Source: Candidatus Roizmanbacteria bacterium CG_4_9_14_0_2_um_filter_39_13
GTDB taxonomy: Bacteria; Patescibacteriota; Microgenomatia; UBA1406; GWC2-37-13
Length of the DNA: 17,634 bases
Direction of reading: 5' to 3'
Assembly (NCBI GenBank): GCA_002788865.1
Contig: PFSC01000106.1
Span: 1 to 17,634, forward strand
The position numbers and the translations under genes were made by a program. The notes under the pieces are model-generated. The model ran no database searches and was not told the DNA's origin. It saw only the letters and a list, made by a program, of their open reading frames with translations. Of the stretch, positions 11,364 through 17,634 are shown piece by piece; positions within the stretch are counted from its first letter, which is position 1, and every line of letters begins with the position of its first letter.

Positions 11364-13037
11364 TCACGCTATCCTCTTCTCCAAATGCGCCAAATGCTTT
11401 TCACGATGCATATCATACTCTCGTCGATCAAGTCCTGCTCGACCAATAAGGCGTACCGCATACTGAGCTCCGAGATAATGGGGCATTATGACGTATGATG
11501 CGCCTTCAGCGTAAAGTGCCAGCGCCTCTTCTCGATCGTGGGAGATAACAATCATAATGGCGCGCTTATTTTTTGCACGAATTCTCCGGACAAGGACGAG
11601 ATTTGTTTCAAATTCCGGAATGGTCGAAACCATGTATCTCAAGTTTTTAAAATCAAGCTCAGTTAAAAATTCAGGATCTTTGGCATCACCATATTTGAAT
11701 GGAATTTCTTCCTCTTCAAGCTTCTTGATTGATTCAGGATTAAAATCGACCACAATATACGCAAGATCCAAGCGATTGAATGCTTCGATAAAATCCTGTC
11801 CAACTCTTTGATAGCCAAACAAAATCGAATTGTAGCCCTTATTTTTATTTCGTTTATTTCCATTTTTATAAATCTCAAGGAATGACAGAAACTTCTCGAC
11901 GTACGGATATATCTCATCTGAATATAAAATAAGATAGGTTGAACCGGCAATAGTGATGAGGCCAACAAAGGTGATGAGTGACAAAATTTCACGGGAAATA
12001 TGACCAAACTCAAATCCAAGTGTTGCCAAGATAAGAGAGAATTCACTGATTTGCGCAACCGTCAAACCTGCCTGATACCCTGTTCGCTTACTATAGCCGA
12101 GCACATTCATGAGAATCACCACAATAATCGGATTGCCTATCAGGACAAATAATGACAAGAGAATCGCAGGAATAATAAGCGCAAATATATTTTCAAAGAC
12201 CATGTGAGAGCCCAGAAGTATGAAAAACAAAAGAATGAAAAAATCTCTCAATGGGCGCATTCGAGAAGCAACTTCGATTGCATATGGCGTCATTGAGAGT
12301 GCGACACCCGCAACGAGCGCTCCTATCTCAACAGAAAATCCCAACAGACTAAAGAGGGCTGCAATCCCCAATCCCCAACTCAATGAAAAAAGAAAAAGCA
12401 ACTCTTGTGAAGCGGCAATAAATGTACTAATCTGAGGCAAAATGTAATGGCTGATTGCAACCATGGTCAAAATGAGAAGCGATCCTTTGATCACCGTCAT
12501 AAGTGCGATAAATAACACCGATCCTTCTCCTCCGGCAAATGAGCTCGTAAAAAGCAGTATTAATGTTGCAACAATATCCTGCACGAGAAGAAATCCGATT
12601 GCAATTTTTCCATACAGTTTATTGAGATCTCCTTTGTCTGAGAGAAGTTTGAGAATGATAATTGTGCTACTAAAGGTAAGTGCGATCGCGACATATATTG
12701 CAGCGATTCGATCGATGCCAAGCGCCGTTGCAATAAAAAATCCAATGATTGAGGTGAAAAGAACCTGCCCAATTCCGGTAAGAAGTGATACTTTCCCCAC
12801 TTCACGAATGACGTTCGGACTCAGATTCAAACCTACAATAAAGAGCAAAATGGTGATTCCAATTTTTGAAAATAGTTCAATAACGTCTCCATTCTGAATG
12901 AGATTCAAAAAATAGGGGCCAACCAAAATACCGGTAAAGATATATCCGACGATAAGTGGTTGCTTCAATGCGCGCATGAGAAGAGAGACAAACATAGCGA
13001 TCACAATGATCACTGAAAGTTCAACAAATATTTCCAT
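11364..13037 (-). CDS. KefB-like CPA2 monovalent cation:proton antiporter with RCK N-domain
   Basis: This 557-residue protein has about 12 membrane helices in residues 1-375, typical of the CPA2 family. These include a helix with TFSSTIIILKLLSD (121-134) and LVQDIVA with Asp154 (151-157), the conserved ion-pathway region. A short basic linker (391-401) leads to a cytoplasmic TrkA-N/RCK domain at about 402-535. Its nucleotide loop reads GYQRVG (408-413) instead of the usual GxGxxG, while Asp431 at the end of the second strand is kept, so NAD binding may be altered. The family exchanges K+ or Na+ for H+. No Shine-Dalgarno. It starts 24 nt after the upstream membrane protein and is probably co-transcribed, though TACTAT lies 6 nt before the ATG. 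Confidence 0.9.
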   Translation of the reverse strand: MEIFVELSVIIVIAMFVSLLMRALKQPLIVGYIFTGILVGPYFLNLIQNGDVIELFSKIGITILLFIVGLNLSPNVIREVGKVSLLTGIGQVLFTSIIGFFIATALGIDRIAAIYVAIALTFSSTIIILKLLSDKGDLNKLYGKIAIGFLLVQDIVATLILLFTSSFAGGEGSVLFIALMTVIKGSLLILTMVAISHYILPQISTFIAASQELLFLFSLSWGLGIAALFSLLGFSVEIGALVAGVALSMTPYAIEVASRMRPLRDFFILLFFILLGSHMVFENIFALIIPAILLSLFVLIGNPIIVVILMNVLGYSKRTGYQAGLTVAQISEFSLILATLGFEFGHISREILSLITFVGLITIAGSTYLILYSDEIYPYVEKFLSFLEIYKNGNKRNKNKGYNSILFGYQRVGQDFIEAFNRLDLAYIVVDFNPESIKKLEEEEIPFKYGDAKDPEFLTELDFKNLRYMVSTIPEFETNLVLVRRIRAKNKRAIMIVISHDREEALALYAEGASYVIMPHYLGAQYAVRLIGRAGLDRREYDMHREKHLAHLEKRIA

Positions 13038-13061
13038 AGAATAATAGTACTTGAAGTATGT

Positions 13062-14471
13062 TTATTCTGCTAGTTTTGGCAACTCTACACCAACTGGTGG
13101 TGGTGGTAGTTGAATTTCGTCTCTCATCATTGGTACTGGCAATTCAGGATACGACGTCACTCCCTTGGCTTGCGAGATAAAGTAGTATCCTCCGATGATA
13201 AGTAGAAATAGGACTATCCATCCAAACGTCATACCAAATACCCCAACGCCCCACCATATCCCTCGCTTGACTCCCGCAAAGATAGCTGGCCCAAAGAGTA
13301 TCGCCGCATATACGCCAAATGAAAATACCGAAAGAAGGAGCATACCAATCATATTGAAGCTATAATACGACCACGATTCCATCATTCGACTAATACCGAT
13401 AAGAAATATCGTATAAACCGCAACTCCCAAGCCTGAAACAAAACCTGCAGTTATGGCCATGATCATAGCTCGAGTGTGCGATACCGGCTTCATTTCATCA
13501 AGAGGAGGGTTCTTTCGACGTCGCTTCATAAAAAAGTACACGACTCCGATCACAGTAAGAAATACGAAAATAATACTACTGAGTATGATAAACGCCTCTT
13601 TCAGGTAGAGACTAACTATAGATTTTGCATAGGTTCCTTCGACAACATATGTATCTCCTAGAGAAAGATTGCTCGTATTTTTATACATTTGGCCTTGCCC
13701 TATTTGACTGATGTAGTTATCAAAATCTGTGCTTTGGAACGCTTCTCGTTTTGAGGTCATCGTCATAATCATGGTTGAGCTCCCTGTGATATCCTGATAA
13801 TACACTTGTGATTCTGCACCTTTAAACTTCATCTCTGTGTCTGAAGATATTCCAATATTTACATTACGAATCGGAGCATTTGTTCTCAATGTTTCAAAAT
13901 GATACTGATGTGCTCCGCCAAATACCTTTTTAATATATCCAGTCGTCCTCATAAAAAGCACATAACTACCAGTTTTTCCTTCTTCGATCGGGTAAGGAAG
14001 CGATATCTGGATCTGTTGACCCTTTACAACTACCTCAGCTTTATAATATTTTGTATTGCTGCCCCAGTAATCATAATAATTGGGTTCTTGGTACTGCAGA
14101 CAGTCAAGTTTTTTCTCATCATATGATATGCACTGTTTTTCTTTCACAATCTGGTAGACTGCCACTTCTGAGGGGGTCTCTCCAGAAAATGTGAGCGTGA
14201 TGTCTTTGTTTGGTTGTTCTTCGAAGTTACTCAGTGCAACACGCATATTTACCACAGCCTCACCATTCCCGCGTAAAGTGACCGAATATGCATGATCCTC
14301 TCCAAAGATGGGAAGTAACATTGGATCTGCAGGATCAACAATTGGCATCATGTTATCTGGAACAATCGTTTCCTTGACCATGCCCGATCCAGACGATGAA
14401 GTGGTTATAGCTTGTACGGGAGAAATCAACACGAACGCAAAAGTCAGTAAAGCCAGTATTTTTTTGATCAT
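13062..14471 (-). CDS. Exported multi-pass membrane protein of unknown function
   Basis: I do not recognise this 469-residue protein. It has a clear signal peptide (residues 1-21, ending VQA). A beta-rich external domain of about 265 residues (22-290) follows, with two close cysteines (114 and 124) that could form a disulfide. Then come a TM helix (292-315) with a stop-transfer RRRK, three further hydrophobic segments (336-360, 372-396, 404-432) and a short Pro-rich C-terminus with a run of four prolines. The overall plan of signal, large external domain and C-terminal helices recalls DUF2207-type membrane proteins, but I cannot claim membership. It precedes the KefB-like antiporter by 24 nt, probably in one operon. 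Its promoter is at 14483-14510, giving a leader of about 5 nt. Confidence 0.75.
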   Translation of the reverse strand: MIKKILALLTFAFVLISPVQAITTSSSGSGMVKETIVPDNMMPIVDPADPMLLPIFGEDHAYSVTLRGNGEAVVNMRVALSNFEEQPNKDITLTFSGETPSEVAVYQIVKEKQCISYDEKKLDCLQYQEPNYYDYWGSNTKYYKAEVVVKGQQIQISLPYPIEEGKTGSYVLFMRTTGYIKKVFGGAHQYHFETLRTNAPIRNVNIGISSDTEMKFKGAESQVYYQDITGSSTMIMTMTSKREAFQSTDFDNYISQIGQGQMYKNTSNLSLGDTYVVEGTYAKSIVSLYLKEAFIILSSIIFVFLTVIGVVYFFMKRRRKNPPLDEMKPVSHTRAMIMAITAGFVSGLGVAVYTIFLIGISRMMESWSYYSFNMIGMLLLSVFSFGVYAAILFGPAIFAGVKRGIWWGVGVFGMTFGWIVLFLLIIGGYYFISQAKGVTSYPELPVPMMRDEIQLPPPPVGVELPKLAE

Positions 14472-14482
14472 ATATAATACTC

Positions 14483-14510
14483 ATTCTACATTTCCTTTTG
14501 GGTAAGTCAA
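14483..14510 (-). promoter_or_regulatory. Promoter of the membrane protein / antiporter operon
   Basis: On the minus strand TTGACT (14505-14510) and TAGAAT (14483-14488) are spaced 16 bp, with the ATG (14471) 11 nt after the -10. The -35 overlaps the stop codon of the PIN toxin gene upstream (14507-14509). Confidence 0.55.
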
Positions 14511-14902
14511 TGCCGACGATCTATCTCGTCCAAACTACATATCTTCAACTCATTCACTTTTTCAAAATCTTTGACATTGAGGGTCGCGATGGGGAGATCA
14601 AGCTCAAGTGCCGTTGCGGAAATAATAGCATCAATGAGGGATATATGAGTTGTGCGACGGATTATTCCTGCAGATCTGATCAATGGAACAGTAATCTGTA
14701 CGATATCCGTGAGTGATATTATTTCTTCTATTTCTCGCTCCATTGATTCTGCGCTTGATCCACTATAAAGCTCACCTATCGATATTGACGACAAATACAA
14801 TCTTTCTTTTGACTTATATATTGATTGGAAAATCGTTTGAACAGGCAAATGCGACTGGCGAAGATCATCTATGAGGATTGATGTATCTAGGAGTATTCTC
14901 AT
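14507..14902 (-). CDS. PIN-domain ribonuclease toxin (VapC-like) of the third PIN module
   Basis: This 131-residue protein begins MRILLDTSILIDDLR with the catalytic Asp6. Glu44 lies in SSISIGELYSG, Asp91 in SLIDAIISATALE, and the C-terminal site reads PIATLNVKDFEKV, the classic VapC ending. All acidic positions are present, so an active Mg-dependent RNase is expected; the RNA target is unknown. Its ATG overlaps the antitoxin stop as ATGA (14899-14902), so the two are translationally coupled. It shares little sequence with the other two PIN proteins in the window beyond the active-site positions. Confidence 0.9.
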   Translation of the reverse strand: MRILLDTSILIDDLRQSHLPVQTIFQSIYKSKERLYLSSISIGELYSGSSAESMEREIEEIISLTDIVQITVPLIRSAGIIRRTTHISLIDAIISATALELDLPIATLNVKDFEKVNELKICSLDEIDRRH

Positions 14903-15243
14903 GTGTTATCGTATTGTTTTAATCTTTCCTCTATCAAATCTCTTCCTTGTTTCAAAAAAATATCATCTTCCTTTGTCCATAAAGGTTTTTTTGTTTTTTT
15001 TGAAAGTATTTTAAGCCCCTCTTCCTTACTGATGAGTGACTTTTGTATGTTTAAAGGCTCTTTTGTTGTGTTGCTCGTTTGCTTGAGAAATATATGAGGC
15101 TTGAGCACGATCTCATCGTTTCTGATAACTGCGGTTATATAATCCCCTTTTTTGAGTCCGAGCTCATTTCGAAGCTTCTGCGGTATCACCATCATGCCTC
15201 GATCCATCATCTTCACAATAGTTATATTAATCTGATTTTTCAT
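14899..15243 (-). CDS. AbrB/SpoVT-type antitoxin of the third PIN module
   Basis: This 114-residue protein starts MKNQINITIVKMMDRGMMVIPQKLRNELGLKKGDYITAV, an AbrB swapped-hairpin domain (about 5-45) with MVIPQKLR in place of the usual VTIPKxIR. A long basic and charged tail (50-114) follows for toxin binding. The start at 15243 is chosen because the -10 box ends 6 nt before it. The frame remains open upstream through the AGT-repeat tract, which would encode a run of tyrosines, but that extension crosses the promoter and is not real. No Shine-Dalgarno, consistent with a leaderless message. Divergent from the small gene at 15355. Confidence 0.87.
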   Translation of the reverse strand: MKNQINITIVKMMDRGMMVIPQKLRNELGLKKGDYITAVIRNDEIVLKPHIFLKQTSNTTKEPLNIQKSLISKEEGLKILSKKTKKPLWTKEDDIFLKQGRDLIEERLKQYDNT

Positions 15244-15249
15244 ATAATT

Positions 15250-15278
15250 ATGATAATGCACATAATCAGATTTGTCAA
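15250..15278 (-). promoter_or_regulatory. Promoter/operator of the third PIN module, leaderless layout
   Basis: On the minus strand TTGACA (15273-15278) and TATCAT (15250-15255) are spaced 17 bp, and 6 nt separate the -10 from the ATG. The geometry and the -10 hexamer are the same as for the other AbrB module at 2766-2800. A 16-bp near-palindrome, GATAATGCACATAATC (15252-15267, one mismatch), overlaps the -10 and spacer and is a candidate operator. Confidence 0.7.
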
Positions 15279-15290
15279 TAAAAATTGGAT

Positions 15291-15328
15291 TTGACAAGTA
15301 GTAGTAGTAGTAGTAGTAGTAGTACAAT
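15291..15328 (+). promoter_or_regulatory. Promoter with nine AGT repeats between -35 and -10 (possible phase-variable promoter)
   Basis: TTGACA (15291-15296) and TACAAT (15323-15328) are both good hexamers but stand 26 bp apart, and the whole gap is (AGT)9. Loss of three repeats would give the optimal 17-bp spacing. The first gene downstream starts at 15355, 26 nt after the -10. At the present length the promoter should be weak or off. Confidence 0.55.
15297..15323 (+). repeat. (AGT)9 microsatellite
   Basis: Nine perfect tandem AGT units occupy 27 bp between two divergent genes. No other trinucleotide tract of this length was seen in the window. The tract is uninterrupted, as expected for a repeat that still changes length by slippage. 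Confidence 0.95.
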
Positions 15329-15354
15329 TACGGCAATTAGAAATTTTTTTAAAT

Positions 15355-15579
15355 ATGGAAAGTAAAAAATCAGCTACTATCGAATATCTACCGTTATTAA
15401 GACAGGAACAAGAAGTAATGTTTGGTGAGGATATTTGGAATCCATTCTTTCTTACAAATGCAGACCATACGCAAATGATGGATAGACTTTATGGAGAGAA
15501 TACTGAACCGATATCTGTCAGCCAACCTCTTATTGAGGACCCCAACTATCCAAACGAGGCAAATCCCCAAGGAATGTAG
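15355..15579 (+). CDS. Small acidic hypothetical protein (74 aa)
   Basis: I do not recognise this protein. It is acidic and soluble, without a signal peptide or membrane segment. Features visible are an N-terminal amphipathic stretch (EYLPLLRQEQEVMF), an aromatic-rich centre (DIWNPFFLTNADH) and a Pro/Asn/Glu-rich C-terminal third. Support for it being a gene: a promoter-like pair at 15291-15328, a stop codon at 15577-15579 and a strong hairpin starting 8 nt later. No Shine-Dalgarno precedes the ATG; a T-rich stretch lies there instead. The 26-nt leader and the AGT-repeat promoter suggest its expression may vary between cells. It could also be a chance frame; similarity in related genomes would decide. 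Confidence 0.5.
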   Translation: MESKKSATIEYLPLLRQEQEVMFGEDIWNPFFLTNADHTQMMDRLYGENTEPISVSQPLIEDPNYPNEANPQGM

Positions 15580-15587
15580 AATGCTCA

Positions 15588-15614
15588 AAGCTCCAACCTC
15601 CGAGGTTGGAGCTT
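15588..15614. terminator. Strong hairpin, probable terminator between convergent genes
   Basis: AAGCTCCAACCTC (15588-15600) and GAGGTTGGAGCTT (15602-15614) are perfectly complementary around a single C, giving a 13-bp stem in DNA. It lies 8 nt after the 74-aa gene and about 70 nt past the convergent NadM-like gene. The U tract is short on both strands (TTT on the minus side), so it may act in both directions or need help. It is the strongest hairpin of terminator type that I see in the window. Confidence 0.65.
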
Positions 15615-15646
15615 ATAAAATCTATTATCGCGAATATATCGCCGAT

Positions 15647-15689
15647 TCTAGTGAGATACGGCACTTACTCAGAGATGAAAAAAGAATCA
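15647..15689 (-). repeat. Dispersed 45-bp repeat, copy B
   Basis: The reverse complement of 15663-15689 is identical over 27 bases to 4171-4197, and the adjacent TATCTCACTAGA matches copy A with one change. The copy begins exactly at the TGA stop codon of the NadM-like gene and runs into its 3' untranslated region, in the same direction as that gene. Confidence 0.8.
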
Positions 15690-16157
15690 TACGATTTGTG
15701 GCACCCTATTCTTCCACTCTCCTCCGCTTCGCATCAATTCGCGGATTTTGGCGCCCTCATAGATATCTCGCTTGAAAAACGGTATTTCGATGACTGGAAT
15801 TCCTACTTTTTTGAATATTCGCGTCACCCAATCGTTATGACTGACGACAACATCAAACGGCGTACTATATTTCTCAATAAAGTTGCGCCACTTTTCATCA
15901 TTATGAATATCTGGAATCCCAAACATTTGAATAACACGTGCATCCCATTTTTCGCTATGGATAACGTTATTAATTGTCGTTTCTATCTCTTTTTGCGAAA
16001 ATGGATTGTCTGCATCGTGGACATTCACACCCCCAATTCCGACGATCACCTGATCGACCTGCTTCAAGGCTTCTCGGAAAAGATACAGATGCCCAAGATG
16101 AAATGGTTGAAATCTGCCAATGATGAGACCAGTGTGAAAATGTGGAATATGATTCAT
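15687..16157 (-). CDS. nadM: NadM-like nicotinamide-nucleotide adenylyltransferase
   Basis: This 156-residue nucleotidyltransferase has the HxGH signature in GLIIGRFQPFHLGHLYLF (His20 and His23), followed by VDQVIVGIGGVNVHDADNPFSQKE and IPDIHNDEKW, which align by eye with archaeal-type NMN adenylyltransferases throughout. VVSHNDWVTRIF and FFKRDIYEGAKIRELM correspond to the nucleotide-binding end, though the usual Ser/Thr before the final helix (ISxTxIR) is replaced by EGAK. The reaction would be NMN + ATP to NAD + PPi. The start is 3 nt after the stop of the phosphatase-kinase gene, so the two are probably co-translated. Related cytidylyltransferases share the fold, so another substrate is possible given its unusual partner. 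Confidence 0.85.
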   Translation of the reverse strand: MNHIPHFHTGLIIGRFQPFHLGHLYLFREALKQVDQVIVGIGGVNVHDADNPFSQKEIETTINNVIHSEKWDARVIQMFGIPDIHNDEKWRNFIEKYSTPFDVVVSHNDWVTRIFKKVGIPVIEIPFFKRDIYEGAKIRELMRSGGEWKNRVPQIV

Positions 16158-16160
16158 GAT

Positions 16161-17634
16161 TTATGATTGATGCATCAGAATATTTTTTGAACTTTCTCCT
16201 CGCTCTTGACGAATTTTGTCTTCTTCATATTCGAACATGTCCCGCACAGTCCATGCATGAAATAATATCCGATACCAACCTAATACTTTCAGCTCATCGG
16301 CAGACAGCTTTTTAGCAAGTAGCAGGCGCCATGCTTCTGCGACTTTTTTATTACTCCTCTCAAGCCACCCCCAATAATAGGCTAAATCCCATAATCGATC
16401 TCCCATTCTTGTCCGTTCAAAGTCTATAATCCGAAGCAATATGCAATCTTCTTTTTTGTGGGAAATAATAATATTGCCAGGAGCCAGATCTCCATGAATC
16501 GGCACAACTTTATAGTTCCCCTTTCGAATATAATCCTTCAGAAAACTGAGAGATGATTTAATAAAATTCTCCATTTTCCTATCCAAGGTGATATCTTTCA
16601 TCAAGTGGAGAGTGAGGTTGATATTTGAAAGCATGAACGGCTTCCAGTTTTGAAATGGTGTGTCATTGGGGGGTACCCAAAATTCTTTCACCTCACTTGT
16701 TGACATCTGATGAATTTTGTTCAGTTCTGAAAATATTGATTTCATAAGTTTATTTGCCCGTTTTGGATGCTCTTCCAAACAAACATTCTGTTCAGTTCCT
16801 TCGATATAATCTTGGATTAATATGTCATTTTTATAAAATCCACGGGTGCTATCATGAAAAATTACCCGTGGAACCAATCTTCCATGATCACTTAAATACT
16901 GATACGCTGAAACGTGTCGCTTGATAGATTTGGTATTTTCTTCGTGAAGAACTTTTAGAAGATGATTTCCTCCATTTTTTATGTGATATACCGCATGTTT
17001 TGAGACCGTATTTTTTTTCTCTGCTTGAATGGTATCTTCGTCAAAAACTCCCTTTGCATAAAACTCAATAGTTCTTTTTCTCTCAGAAACGGGATCAAAA
17101 TCTTTTGTTTCAGTGAGTGACTGAAACACAGTACCGCTATATGTTGCCTGTGCAATGCCACCATTAGGTAACTTAATATCGTGTAAAAATTGATAAAATG
17201 CTTTTTGTTTTTTTTCAGTTGTTAATTTTTCAGGACCACCATGTTGCATCATATAGCGCAACGCGGTGATCGGCGCCTGATGAGAAATGAGCATGACCTT
17301 TGCATCAGGCTCCAGCTGAGAGATAAGGACTTTAAGACCATTTGAAACTCGCTCAAACATCATTTGCATACTTTCTCCCCCACCTGGATATGCGGTAGCA
17401 TACTCCTCTCTTTGCTTTCTCCATTCTGGTGGAATTTTATGGATGACTTCCCACCAATAGAATCCTTCAAAAACGCCATGATGAAGTTCACTCAGCCACT
17501 CCTCAGTTTTGATCAAAGCTTGGGGAAAATAGTGATGGAGAATTTGTGCCGTTTCTTGCGCACGAAAAACCGGGGAAACAATTATTTTACTAATCTCTTC
17601 ATTTCTCAGTTCGTAAGCTGTGCGAATAATTTGA
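16161..17634 (-). CDS. Histidine phosphatase-APH kinase fusion (5' end outside window)
   Basis: At least 490 residues; the open frame runs through the window edge, so the start and the first catalytic RHG motif are missing. Visible residues 1-140 are a histidine phosphatase (phosphoglycerate mutase) domain: SPVFRAQETAQIL, the acidic motif LSELHHGVFEG (Glu49), and the second catalytic histidine in LISHQAPI (His118). Residues about 185-460 are an aminoglycoside phosphotransferase/choline kinase-type domain: HLLKVL with the ATP-binding Lys, QDYIEG hinge, the catalytic loop IHGDLAPGNII (HGD 380-382) and IIDFERTRMGDRLWDLAYYW (metal-binding Asp404). A TTG at 17514-17516 could start a shorter protein but would cut through the phosphatase domain. 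It lies 3 nt upstream of the NadM-like gene. The substrate is unknown; small-molecule phosphorylation linked to the next enzyme is inferred. Confidence 0.85.
   Translation of the reverse strand, partial: QIIRTAYELRNEEISKIIVSPVFRAQETAQILHHYFPQALIKTEEWLSELHHGVFEGFYWWEVIHKIPPEWRKQREEYATAYPGGGESMQMMFERVSNGLKVLISQLEPDAKVMLISHQAPITALRYMMQHGGPEKLTTEKKQKAFYQFLHDIKLPNGGIAQATYSGTVFQSLTETKDFDPVSERKRTIEFYAKGVFDEDTIQAEKKNTVSKHAVYHIKNGGNHLLKVLHEENTKSIKRHVSAYQYLSDHGRLVPRVIFHDSTRGFYKNDILIQDYIEGTEQNVCLEEHPKRANKLMKSIFSELNKIHQMSTSEVKEFWVPPNDTPFQNWKPFMLSNINLTLHLMKDITLDRKMENFIKSSLSFLKDYIRKGNYKVVPIHGDLAPGNIIISHKKEDCILLRIIDFERTRMGDRLWDLAYYWGWLERSNKKVAEAWRLLLAKKLSADELKVLGWYRILFHAWTVRDMFEYEEDKIRQERGESSKNILMHQS

Noticed and set aside
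15244..15327. N-terminal extension of the AbrB antitoxin starting with a run of tyrosines
   Set aside because: The run is the AGT microsatellite read on the other strand, and the extension would be encoded across the -35 and -10 of the gene's own promoter.
15491..16166. Long plus-strand open frames antisense to the NadM-like gene
   Set aside because: They have no recognisable motif and run through the hairpin at 15588-15614 or antisense to a well-supported HxGH enzyme.

Overview
The window reads as a piece of a low-GC genome from a Candidate Phyla Radiation (Patescibacteria) bacterium. This is inferred from gene content: small STAS-like DUF4325 and TrmB-type regulators, a class A PBP with a long Thr/Pro tail, many tiny toxin-antitoxin (TA) operons, and almost no Shine-Dalgarno sites. 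UGA ends many genes here, so the standard bacterial code applies and the UGA-recoded CPR lineages are excluded. No tRNA, rRNA or CRISPR array was seen.

Layout. 1-231: the 5' part of an IS200/IS605-type transposase (minus strand) and its hairpin end, inserted into an AbrB-type antitoxin whose Doc toxin survives (424-810). 869-2529: a DUF4325 protein, a TrmB-type regulator (minus) and, divergent from it, a protein made only of the TrmB effector-like domain. A 121-nt fold-back sequence separates the last two. 2536-2758: a palindrome and a 188-bp MITE with 12-bp terminal repeats and a 6-bp target duplication. 2801-4140: an AbrB/PIN TA pair whose toxin is split by a -1 frameshift at A_AAA_AAG, then a BrnT/CopG-type pair. 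4247-7270: a 1007-aa membrane-linked ABC ATPase of unfamiliar architecture (minus). 7400-7554: relic of the transposon family that probably mobilised the MITE. 7614-8298: a Phd/PIN pair followed directly by the frameshifted C-terminal stub of an OmpR-type response regulator. 8462-10789: class A PBP. 10794-11322: RelE/Phd pair (minus). 11364-14471: a KefB-like CPA2 antiporter and an exported multi-pass membrane protein (minus). 14507-15243: PIN/AbrB pair (minus). 15291-15579: a promoter carrying nine AGT repeats between -35 and -10, in front of a 74-aa protein. 15588-15614: a strong hairpin. 15687-17634: a NadM-like adenylyltransferase and a histidine phosphatase-APH kinase fusion (minus), cut by the window edge.

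Two themes run through the region. First, six TA modules lie within 15 kb, at least two of them damaged, along with IS and MITE relics and a decapitated regulator gene, so this is an accessory region with repeated insertion. Second, several genes have a good -35/-10 pair with the -10 hexamer only 6-11 nt from the ATG, which implies leaderless or nearly leaderless mRNAs. The most interesting individual signals are the possible phase-variable promoter at 15291-15328, the dnaX-like slippery heptamer in the PIN toxin gene, the MITE/transposon pair, the 1007-aa ATPase, and the phosphatase-kinase fusion beside a NadM-like enzyme.
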